From the NCBI RefSeq assembly GCF_000143415.4, contig NW_003314365.1:525375-549670 (forward strand): a DNA stretch of 24,296 nt. The letters are read 5' to 3'. Below the pieces are notes generated by a model, which made no database searches, was not told the DNA's origin, and saw only the letters and a program-made list of their open reading frames with translations. Every line of letters starts with the position of its first letter. Positions within the stretch are counted from its first letter, which is position 1. The position numbers and the translations under genes were made by a program. This document shows positions 1 to 8,708 of this stretch, in pieces. This stretch comes from Selaginella moellendorffii. Lineage: Eukaryota > Streptophyta > Lycopodiopsida > Selaginellales > Selaginellaceae.

Positions 1-258
1 AAAGGGGGGTAAAAAAATTTTTGGTTTTTTTCCGCAAATGGGGGGCTTAATGAAAGGGAAGGGGGTTCCCCCCAATTATTTTGGGGGGGGGTTGGGGCTT
101 TGCCCCCCCCTGGCGCCAAAAAAGAGAAAACCCCCCGGGGGGGGGTGGGTTTTCCCCCAAATGGGTTAGCCCCCCCGGCCCCCCCCATTTTTCCCTTTAA
201 AACTTGGGGGGCCCCGGAAGGGGGAAACCCCCTCCCCCCCCCCCCCCCCCCACCCCTA
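1..258. other. Homopolymer-inflated low-quality block
   Basis: Almost every base is in a run of three or more, with G and C runs of 6 to about 20 (the longest C run is near 230-252). The texture changes abruptly to normal sequence near 259. This is how poorly resolved read ends look. An open frame here (100-444) is rich in Pro and Gly only because of the runs. I would not annotate biology in it. Confidence 0.75.
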
Positions 259-944
259 GGAACACATGCTTTGAGCTTTCACCCCAAGCCTTCCTTAGTA
301 TCAGGAGTTTGTGGGACAAGCTTGAAACTTACTAAATATAGAATGTCCCTAGATTGCAAATTTGGACACGAGACAAACACCATTGTGTTCAGGATAATCT
401 CTACATTCATCCAAATGAGCAATCTAAACACTTTCCATAAATAGCATTTGGAATCGAAATGAGCATAACACAAAGAGCATGATAGCGAGGGTGTTTGGCA
501 AATATGGTAAGCTATCATCCAGCGATATTGAGGGACTAGTCTCAATACACGATGGTTCTTATCAAGCCAGTGCAAGACAGTGCAAAAGAAAACTAACAAG
601 CCGGGCCGAGTATGCTCAACTAAATAGACACTTAAGAATTCCTTCTTTATGCTCATCCGGCCAAGTACAGATGCTAAGCCCAGTTTACTAACACTTGAAC
701 AAAAGGGACTGATAAAGGGTCTAGCAATACCAACCTCCTACCGTCATGGCAATAAGGAAAGCGTGTCCATAAGGATTGGCCGACAGGTAACTTTTGATAC
801 CTGAAGTCACATTTGCAACACTTGAGCTGCTCTTGAGCACTTCCTTGGGTGGCCTCTCTAACACCACTAGAGTCCACGCTCCCTCCCACCAAAGGCCCCT
901 AACCCCCAATCTCAACCTCAAGTTAATTTAAAAGCATCACTAGA
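259..944. other. Gene-free stretch
   Basis: Ordinary-composition DNA with no reading frame that resembles a known protein and no clear repeat. The text near 270-290 faintly resembles the repeat edge at 2685-2700 (a similar gctttgrgctttcaccc string), so it may be the worn edge of the repeat family that fills the next 3 kb. Confidence 0.4.
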
Positions 945-1157
945 GAACTCTTTCAAAATTGGTTCCTAGACCTCACTATCCCTACTATGCTTTCGAACCC
1001 AATCTCAAATCTTAGACTTGGTCTTAAACTCAGTCTCAAACTCAATCTCGAACTTAGCCTTAGACTCGGTCTCGAACTCGTCTCAAACTCCATCTTAGAG
1101 TCAATCTCGAACTTGTTCTAAGATTTGCCCTCATCTAATAAACTTTTTATCATTCCA
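945..1157 (+). repeat. Direct repeat copy 1 with hexamer tract
   Basis: The edges match 1558-1738: both begin with a cctcactatccctactat core and end with a ctcatc...gaactctttatcatt-like string. The centre (about 998-1122) is a degenerate 6-bp tandem repeat of the form CTCNNN/CTTNNN. The hexamer cores differ in unit order, so the flanks define the duplication better than the core does. Confidence 0.65.
998..1122. repeat. Degenerate hexanucleotide tract A
   Basis: About 20 imperfect units of six bases beginning CTC or CTT (ctcagt, ctcaaa, ctcaat, ctcgaa, cttaga). A one-unit phase slip occurs near 1080. It belongs to the dispersed family also seen at 1623-1712, 2701-2865, 3106-3228, 3722-3812 and 11178-11254. 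Confidence 0.75.
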
Positions 1158-1557
1158 ATCATGGTTTCAGTGATCTTTTAGCCTACAACACCTTGGGGAG
1201 TTGGTTCTTTACAACTCCACCACCCATAGAAGTTTAATGCCTACATTGAACATTGCTTTTTAATTTTATGACTTTTTGACTATGTCTTTAAAGGCATCCC
1301 CCCATTTAGAGGTGTGACTAAGTCAACCTCCCCAACTAAGAGCCCATGACAATGGGATATAAATGTCCCTATACCCCTCACCTCACCACACCCTAGTATA
1401 GGGTTGGGACTTGAACCTAGGCTTGCTTTATTAAAGGGTTGGGAAAATTTCTATAGAATATATCTATGAATTTGACATCTTTGCAGGGAGTCAAGTGTAC
1501 CTTCCTATGGCTGGTCAACCTAGCTAACCCATGGTAATTAGCTTACCTTCGACTTAA
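1158..1557. other. Gene-free stretch between repeat copies
   Basis: Separates the two direct-repeat copies. It contains no sustained reading frame and no recognisable protein. I see nothing further in it. Confidence 0.45.
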
Positions 1558-1738
1558 GAATTCCTTCAAAACTGAACCTCACTATCCCTACTATACTTTT
1601 GGAACCCTCTACAGCCTTTACAGGTCTCAAATTCGATCTCAGACTCAGTCTCAAACTCGATCTCAGACTCAGTCTTGAACTTGGTCTTGGAGTCAATCTT
1701 GGACTCGGTCTCATCCGATGAACTCTTTATCATTCTGT
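1558..1738 (+). repeat. Direct repeat copy 2 with hexamer tract B
   Basis: Second copy of the unit at 945-1157, with matching left and right flanks. Its hexamer core lies at about 1623-1712 and uses the same CTCNNN units, with more cttgga/cttgaa variants. A short reading frame starting at 1718 is not supported by any protein likeness. Confidence 0.65.
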
Positions 1739-2034
1739 CTTTACATCTACTTTAGTAACTTAACCACATGTTTGACTACTTGGAGGAGTCTCACTCATAG
1801 CCTCCATAGGTCCTCATCTCAACTTCGGGTATTTCCTAGCTTCCAATTGTGTTCTCATAGCCACACTGACCTTGCACTTGGTTCAAGCTCTCCATATGTT
1901 CAATCCTACTTTAGGCACCTAAAGGTACCACCAATATACCAACCTCTTACACTAAGGCTATGATCGTTCTCATATCTCATTGGTAGTATAAGACCACCTA
2001 TACTAGGGTCTTGTCTTTCCATGACTAGGCCATC
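1739..2034. other. Gene-free stretch
   Basis: No coding likeness and no internal repeat noticed. It leads into the inverted repeat arm at about 2040. Confidence 0.4.
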
Positions 2035-2039
2035 CATCC

Positions 2040-2460
2040 ATGAGTGGTCATCCCATGACCACACTTGAGCATCCATAAGATGTCTCAAGATACAAGGAAT
2101 ACCATTCCCTAATATGTGCTTTTTCATCCCTACCAAGTCTTTCTCCATCTATGGTAGTGCTCGTAAACACCACCATGGCCCAAAGGCCCATCCACTAAGT
2201 CCCACTAACCTTTTGGACTATGTAATGATAGCTTTGGTCACCAAGTAAGAGGACCACTCTTGCTTTCTATGGTCCATGACTTTAAGATGACATTTTAAAA
2301 CACTGCAGCCTAATGTGAGCCTCATGGGTACTCCCCCACCTTACACCACTAGGGTGCCCCAGCCATGTGGCTAGAGTGATGTTCTGATAAGCCATGTATG
2401 GTATCCAAGTAGGTAGTGCCACCCACACTTGGATTAGGAGTATTGACGATTGAATCTCTT
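2040..2460 (-). repeat. Inverted repeat arm, left copy
   Basis: The reverse complement aligns with 3318-3720 on the plus strand over its whole length. Shared strings include a near-identical attaggctgcagtgttttaa core (2299-2317 here, 3443-3461 there), a gatgggcctttg string and a cctaatccaa...gggtgg string. The copies differ by many substitutions and small indels, so the duplication is old. No reading frame is conserved between the arms. Confidence 0.75.
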
Positions 2461-2584
2461 AGGGGAGTTAAAGCTAGCTCTTAAATATTTCACCAAGTTA
2501 ACTCACTTTTCCATTTGTGTTCACTCTAGCCTTAAACTCCTTGATGGTTATATCATCACCCACCACATGAGTGTAGTCTTAATT
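2461..2584. repeat. Inner part of repeat element, minus orientation
   Basis: Lies between the inverted arm and the hexamer-adjacent part of the same element. The agctagctctta string near 2470 is the reverse complement of a taagagctagctttaact-type edge also seen at 3297-3310 and 4079-4095, which supports its place in the family. Confidence 0.45.
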
Positions 2585-2705
2585 GGTCACACTAACCTTT
2601 CCTAGCTAAACTGGTTCCACTATAATCCTCACCCTATTATCCCATAAGGACTCACCAAACCCCTCAAGGTTTGGGAGGCAATTGCTTTGGGCTTTCACCC
2701 TTGTA
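2585..2705 (-). repeat. Hexamer-adjacent repeat segment, minus copy
   Basis: The reverse complement matches 11240-11362 on the plus strand. Both run out of a hexamer tract into a gaaagcccaaagcaattg-like string, then a ggggtttggt string, then a gtggaaccagt/ggggaaccagt string. A shorter version follows tract D at about 3232-3255. The hexamer tract is therefore an internal part of a defined repeat element, not a free microsatellite. Confidence 0.75.
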
Positions 2706-2865
2706 CTTGGACTTGGACTCAGACTCGAACTCAAACCCAATCTCAGTCTCGCTCTTGATCTCCATCTTGGACTCCATCTCAGACTCCTTTTTGAACTCCA
2801 TGTTAGACTCTATCTGAGACTCCATTTCGAACTCCTTCTTAAACTCCATCTCGAACTCAGTCCCA
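2701..2865. repeat. Degenerate hexanucleotide tract C
   Basis: The longest tract, about 27 six-base units of CTCNNN type (cttgga, ctcaga, ctcgaa, ctccat, ctcctt), with period 6 kept throughout. Because six is a multiple of three, both strands are open. The plus strand reads alternating Leu-X; the minus strand alternates Glu/Lys with Ser, Met or Phe. These reading frames are consequences of the repeat. Confidence 0.8.
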
Positions 2866-3090
2866 ACACTTTTATATGTCAATCCCTCTTATGTCCCTTT
2901 CTAAAGACTCACTTATTGATTACTTCATACTAGTTCCTCGACCACTTCTTTGGGAGTTTCACTCCAGCTTTTGACTTTCTGAGTTAAAGTTTTTAGTCTA
3001 AACATGTTACGCTCGTTGGACTTTTGCTTTGGCCACTACCACGTGGCACTCTTTTGGCCCCAAATTGGACTTAGGGATTTGTGTCTTATA
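2860..3090 (+). repeat. Direct repeat, copy 1 (right of tract C)
   Basis: Matches 3806-4056 in the same orientation. Shared landmarks are a caacactt...atgtcaat start, an actgattgtttcatgctcgttcc-like string, a ttggccactaccac string and a gggacttagggatttgtgtc string at the right end (about 3068-3087 here, 4031-4050 there). The match is roughly three-quarters identical by eye. Confidence 0.75.
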
Positions 3091-3105
3091 CAAGTCCATG
3101 ACTGG

Positions 3106-3228
3106 GTTTGAGACCAAGACAAAGACCAAGACTAAGACCGAATCTGAGTTTAAAGTTGAGATTGAGTTTGAGACTAGGTCTTATACTGGGATCAAAACCA
3201 AGACCAAGTCTAAGTCCAAGTCCAAGTC
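3106..3228. repeat. Degenerate hexanucleotide tract D (opposite orientation)
   Basis: About 20 six-base units in the GAGNNN/AAGNNN orientation (aagacc, aagtcc, gagttt), opposite to tracts A-C and E. It makes the plus-strand frame 3029-3304 read alternating Lys-Thr, Lys-Ser and Glu-Ser pairs. I treat that frame as repeat-derived. Confidence 0.75.
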
Positions 3229-3317
3229 TGAGAGTGAAAGCCCAAAATTATTGTCTCTCTCCAGATGGACAAATAGGGTTTTTGATGAAGTTTTCAAGAG
3301 CTAGCTCTAACTCTTGT

Positions 3318-3720
3318 AGTCGATGCTCCTAATCCAAATATGGGTGGTATTACCTACTTAGATACCTTGTGTGGCTTATTGGAACCTCACTTTAGCCACA
3401 TAGCTTGGCAGAAGGTTAGGGGAATACTCACAAGACTCATATTAGGCTGCAGTGTTTTAAAATATCATTCCAAAATCCTTGACTATAGGAAGGAAGAGGA
3501 GTTGCCCTCTTGCTTTATAACCAAGGGTATGGTTACATGGTGAGGATGTCTCAGAGGTTAGTGGAATTTAATGGATGGGCCTTTGAGCCTTGAACTAATG
3601 GCTGTATTAGCAAGCACTGCCATGGATAGAGAAAGACTTTGTTTGAATCAAAGAAAGGATATTGGGGATGGTGTTCCTTATGCCATTAAGGATGCTAATG
3701 TGTGGTCATACAATGGAATC
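3318..3720 (+). repeat. Inverted repeat arm, right copy
   Basis: Partner of 2040-2460. Its first part (about 3320-3375) also recurs at 4105-4165, giving three copies of that edge. The arm runs directly into hexamer tract E at 3722. Short frames at 3340-3543 and 3571-3885 lie across it without protein likeness. Confidence 0.75.
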
Positions 3721-3721
3721 C

Positions 3722-3812
3722 TCCTTGAACTTGATCTCCAACTCTATCTTAAATTCCATCTTGGACTCTATCTTAGACTCCATCTTGAACTCGGTCTTAG
3801 ACCCGATCTCAA
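3722..3812. repeat. Degenerate hexanucleotide tract E
   Basis: About 15 CTTNNN/CTCNNN units (cttgaa, cttgat, ctccat, cttgga, cttaga) in the same orientation as tract C, joining the inverted arm to the second direct-repeat copy. Confidence 0.7.
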
Positions 3813-4170
3813 CACTTCCATGTGTCATGACGCTTGCCATATGTCAATTATTCTTTTCTCCTTTTTCTTAAAACTTGCTTACTGATTGTTTCATGCTCGT
3901 TCCTTGAACACTTCTTTGCGAGTTCCACTCTTGCTCTCAAATTTCCAGGTCCAAGCTTTTGGTCTAAATGTGTTACACTCATTGAATTTCCACCTTGGCC
4001 ACTACCACATGAATCATCTTCGATTGCACTTTGGGACTTAGGGATTTGTGTCTTACAAAGGGGTGATTTAGTGAAGTATTTAAGAGCTGGCTCTAACTCC
4101 CCAAAAGATCAAATGGTTAATGCCCCTAATCCAGTGTGGGCACTACCTACTTGAATACCTTGTGTGGACA
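3806..4170 (+). repeat. Direct repeat, copy 2, with right edge
   Basis: 3806-4056 matches 2860-3090, and 4060-4165 matches 3280-3375 (agagctggctctaact and cctacttgaataccttgtgtgg strings). So it carries two segments that lie apart in the first copy, with no hexamer tract between them. The ARP5-like relic begins about 140 bp beyond this edge. Confidence 0.7.
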
Positions 4171-4304
4171 CATTCAAGCAAGCAAAGATGTTAAGAGGAG
4201 TCCCTGCAAAGAGAGCACAAGCAACAAATGGAAGAAGAGCATCACTTGTACATCTTTTACATCTTTTTCTTTCTAAATATATACATCTCTTTCTCGTCAT
4301 AAAG

Positions 4305-5037
4305 AAAACCTGGAGAAGTATCTGGAGGAACTGAAGGCCAGGCTTTGTGAAGTTTCAACCAAGGTAGACCAAAGAAAACAGTAGAAGGTTTGCACAAGCA
4401 ATGGCCATGGTACTGTAGTTGCAGACTGGCGGTCAAAGTGAAAGGCTGAATGCCGTGTAGAGAGAACAAATGAAACTCTTAATGCAAGAAACCTTTGATG
4501 GGGGAAAGGATGAAGATACTTTGGCATGAATGATGAAGATTGGCATATGTATAAGCAAATGGACAGAGACTACAAAGAAGAAGTAGAAGAAGATGTAGAT
4601 AAAGATGAAGCAGAACTCGGTCATCTAACCTCGAGACTGAAGGTATATCACTTTCGTCACTACTTATTGTTTTCCCTTTCTAACTGCTTTACTTCCAGGA
4701 AATTGATCTTTCATATACTTCAGTGCCACCACCAGGACCGTAGGAAATAGTGCCAGAGTTTGTAATAAAATGGCCTCTTACCAACGAATAGGACTTGGTG
4801 TGGAATAATTAAGAGAGAGTCTTCCAGCCCTTGATGGTCAGTGCAGATCAGGCAGGAGTGGGAGAAATGGCATCCATTGCCATGAGGAGACTGCCAGACT
4901 AACTCGTCAGCCAAGTTATGGATTGGACGATTCTACTCACAGGTGGAAACTGCGAGTTTGATGGATTTAACAAGAGGATGTTCTTGGAGAGATCAATCAC
5001 TGGGCTCTCTTATCAGAGTGGTGCAAGCAGCAGACCG
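4305..5037 (+). pseudogene. Actin-related protein (ARP5-like) gene fragment, broken
   Basis: Two exon-like blocks of an actin-related protein, most like ARP5 of the INO80 chromatin-remodelling complex. Block 1 (4305-4642) carries a YLEELKARL helix, then an REQMKLLMQETFDGGKDED stretch and an acidic FGMNDEDWHMYKQMDRD segment. A 56-bp intron (4643-4698, gtata...ttccag) follows. Block 2 (4699-5037) holds SYTSVPPPGP, a DQAGVGEMASIAMRRLP stretch and the actin-fold signature ILLTGGNCEFDGF, then a good donor (gtaagt at 5038). Damage: stops in block 1 (e.g. after NAV), a lost base before FGMNDED, and four in-frame stops in block 2. The upstream ATPase half and the C-terminus were not found. The retained intron argues against a retrocopy. 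ARP5 rather than another ARP is from remembered family features. Confidence 0.7.
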
Positions 5038-6929
5038 GTAAGTAGAATCATATGATGAGGAATAAAAGTGACTTAAGCTGATACAAAACAAGCTGCAGTC
5101 TGTGTTTGCATCCGGTAGTTTCTTTAGTTTGTTTTCACATGTTTACACAGCAGATTTAAAAGATGAGTCACTATTTTAGTGGTTCATGGCATTTATTTCA
5201 CTAATGTAGTGTTCATTCTCACTGTTGACATTCGTAAAGACAATTTCCTACAAGTCACAATTGATTCTAATGCATCCAATGGTATATAGTATAAGAAAAA
5301 TTGATAAACAGGTCATGTACATGAAATGTGGAAGCTTGGTGGATTCTCAACCAGCTTTGACAAGATGGCTTGCCACAGCACCGTGTCATAGATGTTGCTG
5401 ATGCTGGGATTGGGAGGTGGTTCTGGAGCTGTTTGTTTGTGATGGATTTGCCATAAGCCTCTCCACAGTGCTCAAGTTGTGTGGGAGCCTGGTGGATGTG
5501 TGGCTTGGAGAAGGAGAGGATCACTCCCAGGCGTGTAGAACCGTGTCAAACTCAGTAAAAGTTTGTGGAATCTGACTTTGTTCTTGTGTCAAGATTTCAG
5601 GATAAATACAACATAGAGAATAGGCCTTGGCCTTTCTTTAGAGGGCTTGACTACTAAGATCTACGAGGCATAGAACATACTTAAATTCATCACATTTGTT
5701 TCTGTTATTTTCAACTGCAGATGACTGCTCAGAATCTTCTCAAATAATTCAAATTCTCTGCTTGAGAAAGTCGTGATTGCAACAAACACAAGCCGCCTGG
5801 ATTACTGTCAAGATTGGATCGTGAGTTAAAAGCTTTTGGATAGATTTCTTTCACTATTTTTTGCAGGATTGGCACTGAAACAAAGTGGCATAGACAATGA
5901 GGTAGCCAATGAACTTACATGTGACTCAAGTTGTGTAGTTTACTATATATAATACTAAGATATATGTGAAACATCACCTACTCGAGAAACTTGGGGAAGG
6001 TGAGTATGACACACTTCCTCTTCATAGTGGCCTCCCACACCTCACTTCCATCATCAGTAGTACGGGATGAGTGAGAACGAACGAAATGCCTTTAAAAGAA
6101 TTGAAGAATAGACAGATTTACATAACATATAATATGTATAAGATGAGCGTCTCTAGCAAAGTTCTCCAATTGTACCTTGAAGCATTGTTCAAAAAAATGC
6201 AAAGAGTAAGACAAGCATCCAGATGACCATTGTGTTTGTGGTGCCATAAAAGAAGAGGATCTGCTAAGTGACTTGTGAAACCTTTCTGAGCCACCCAAAT
6301 TCGACAACACTTGTGCCATAACAATCCTCTTCTAATGTTTTCTGATCAGACAAGTTCCATCAAGGAACTTGGATTCATGATTGGAGTTTAGAATATTTAC
6401 AGGAGTAGTGACAACAGAAGTAAGTGAAGATTTTTTTTCTAGATTCTTGAGAGTCCAGAGCTGGTTGCCAGAATCTGGTAATTGAACTTTTATTATTATA
6501 GATGTATACTCTTTCTTTTGGTTTTGAAGGTATGCTTAATAAACTTAGTTGCAAAGACTTATGAAGAGCTCATTGAATTGCTAAAAGACTTACTGGTGGT
6601 GGGGAGGATCTTTGCCAATAATGTCTTCTCTCTTCTATGCGGCTAGAGTGGATGCAAGTGCTTAGAAGCTGCATTTTGCACCTGCAAAGTTTCTGTGACC
6701 AACTTACTTGGACTGTTGAATTACACTCCTTTAGACATGGCTCTCTCTTTTCTTTTCTTTTTTTGACCAAAGAAAAGGCTACCTAAGACGCCACCAAGTC
6801 TCATTACCGGGAGAACCACCAAGTCTCATTACAGGGAAAATCACCATAAATCATTGTTCTATTATTTTATTTTTTAAAAATCTGTTGTTCTAACCCAAAG
6901 TATGTATGATTACATTTTTTTCATATTGA
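5038..6929. other. Gene-free stretch with weak coding-like patches
   Basis: No intact gene. On the minus strand about 5290-5430 reads SISNIYDTVLW then LSKLVENPPSF, which looks protein-like but is short and unrecognised. On the minus strand 6092-6319 an open frame starts MAQVLSNLGGSERFHKS, also unrecognised. These could be worn exons of the relic next door or of another gene. Confidence 0.35.
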
Positions 6930-7118
6930 AAACATTTTCTGGTGGAGCTGGGATCCCTGCTATATACACTTGATATTCCTGAGACCGTCAATCAGATCAC
7001 CATTGAAGATTTTCGTCCTTATGCGATGGAGATACTCCATCCTACTGCGTATTTGTCGTATGTAAACACGAAGCTCACTTTTGTCCAGTCCATTCTCAGC
7101 AGATATCATATTCAGTGA
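6930..7118 (+). pseudogene. Unidentified coding-like block
   Basis: An open stretch of about 62 codons without an ATG, reading ...LLYTLDIPETVNQITIED followed by FRPYAMEILHPTAYLSYV and ending at TGA 7116-7118. Residue choice looks like a real globular protein rather than random AT-rich DNA, but I do not recognise the family. It may be a single surviving exon. Confidence 0.3.
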
Positions 7119-7803
7119 TAGATGGAACGCATGGAAGTTTTTTTTCCAAAGGGTGATGAACTAGACACGGAAAAGAAAGCGTGAAAGCAATATATATACC
7201 ACAAATCTCTCAAAACGGGAACTAAGGATATAGTCCTTCACCTGACAATCTCTCGGCTTAAATCTGAGTTTCGAAGGGAGGAACACAAGCAACAAGGCTT
7301 TATATGCCGACATAATCATATTCTCATCGTCGTGCTCTTTTTACAGTATCACCATCCTCCAGCTGGAAGAATTAAACTTATGAAAGAAAGAAAAGAAAAC
7401 AGACCAAGTACCTTGATGATGGATTTTTTTTATCTCGTTGCTTTAAAGAGAGAGCACAATATTTTTAAAATGCCTCTTCCATTTCCCGAGTCTAGGTGGG
7501 ATGACAAGTCCAAAACTGCAAGTTGAAATCTTTGGAACACGACAAGTTAACAAGTTCTGAAAGTTAAGAATGATGCTTGTCGTTCTCTACTACATCGACA
7601 AGCATTCCTCCAAGTACGGTGACAAGAAGATCCAACCTCATCCCTTTTTGTGACTCGCAAGGATAATTTGACTTCCTTTATCCACCGATGCCAGCTAGAA
7701 CTTCAGGAGTTCTAGCAAAATGCCAGTTCTCCCATGCTCTGTCGCCCCCGATAGATGCAAGAAAGAAAAGAGAGTGAGTCAGCCGATGAAAGAGAAGGAG
7801 AGG
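7119..7803. other. Gene-free stretch
   Basis: No supported gene. The plus-strand frame 7332-7526 has low-complexity Lys/Glu content and no recognised motif. The minus strand may continue the coding-like block at 7804-8163, but no clear exon was found. Confidence 0.35.
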
Positions 7804-8163
7804 TCACAAGTAATCTCTTCTGTAGATGATAGAGTAGCTTCTTGAAGAGCGTGACTTTCGATCAAGGTCTGATATGGAGACTGGTGCGTCGATCCAGGTT
7901 CCAAGTGCCTTAAAAAGCATTCCAGTGACATGAAGAGGAAGGATGGGTGAGCTGGCAAGGAACCTGCCATGTACACCCTGGATTGGGAGAAATCCCATTG
8001 CTTCTGCTGCACCGCCACTGTGAAACAAAAAGAGGAGCACGGCAAAGAAGTCTCGGCCCAACAAGCAAGAGAGCAGCCTAGTAATCCCATCTCGATCCGT
8101 AAGCACTCCTTGAGCTCCAGCAGCCGGAGCAATTGCTTGAGGCCAAGATGAAGGAGAGGTGGA
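7804..8163 (-). CDS. Unidentified minus-strand exon-like block
   Basis: One minus-strand frame stays open for about 120 codons. It reads SSWPQAIAPAAGAQG, then LTDRDGITRLLSCLLGRDFF, a GGAAEAMGFLP turn, GVHGRFLASSPILPLH and LGTWIDAPVSISDLDRK, stopping near 7804. Short hydrophobic helices alternate with Gly/Pro turns, which suggests a conserved folded protein. I do not recognise it. A second minus-strand frame over the same bases (7779-8189) is Leu/Cys/Ser-rich and looks like the shadow. No start, partner exon or promoter was fixed, so this may be one exon of a larger gene or another relic. Confidence 0.4.
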   Translation of the reverse strand, partial: STSPSSWPQAIAPAAGAQGVLTDRDGITRLLSCLLGRDFFAVLLFLFHSGGAAEAMGFLPIQGVHGRFLASSPILPLHVTGMLFKALGTWIDAPVSISDLDRKSRSSRSYSIIYRRDYL

Positions 8164-8189
8164 AAGAATGCGTGGAATGCTTCATGCAC

Positions 8190-8642
8190 ACGTGGCTTAC
8201 CCCATATGTTACATACCTTTTGATCCCTGTAGCAATCAAAATGCGACTTTCATATGTTTATAAACATTGTAACTGTCGTCCTCGCTGAAGGCTCGTTCCC
8301 ATTCACTGCCTATTGATCCTTTCTCTTTTGTTGTCTCCTGATGCGCTCCATGTTTGAAATCTTCAATCTCTACATATCACAAGGAGCGCTGATGCACAAG
8401 AGCAGTACCACATTAATATAAAGAGTACAACTTATAGCTACAATAAATTCTCATAAATACCAGCTAAAATTTACACATTACATTGGCTCATTCCACACTC
8501 TTTTTCTATTTCCTCACTCAATAACAAACTAAAAATAAACTCAACACTAACAAGGATGCAAGAAAAAAATGATGCATAAATGTTAAAAGATTTCTGAAAA
8601 AGGATATCTTTTCTGATAAAAAAACAGTTGGTTTTCAACTGA
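8190..8642. other. Region upstream of the phosphatase gene
   Basis: AT-rich non-coding DNA that should hold the promoter and 5' UTR of the phosphatase gene. I see no firm TATA box. A ttaatataaaga string at 8412-8423 is the best weak candidate. Confidence 0.35.
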
Positions 8643-8708
8643 ACCCATGGACCAAATGAGAGAAAGTGGTTTTGCTCTAAACGTGACGTGGGTTTGGTCT
8701 CGCTGCAT

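Noticed and set aside
100-444. Plus-strand frame rich in Pro and Gly
   Set aside because: It starts in the homopolymer block and runs on into non-coding DNA; composition is set by C and G runs.
945-1738. Long terminal repeats of a retrotransposon
   Set aside because: The two copies are short, about 180-210 bp, with a hexamer core and no element genes, primer-binding site or TG...CA ends between them.
2664-3332. Several frames of alternating Leu-X, Lys-Thr or Glu-Ser pairs on both strands
   Set aside because: They follow from period-6 repeats, which stay open in several frames; no start context, domain or conserved flank supports a gene.
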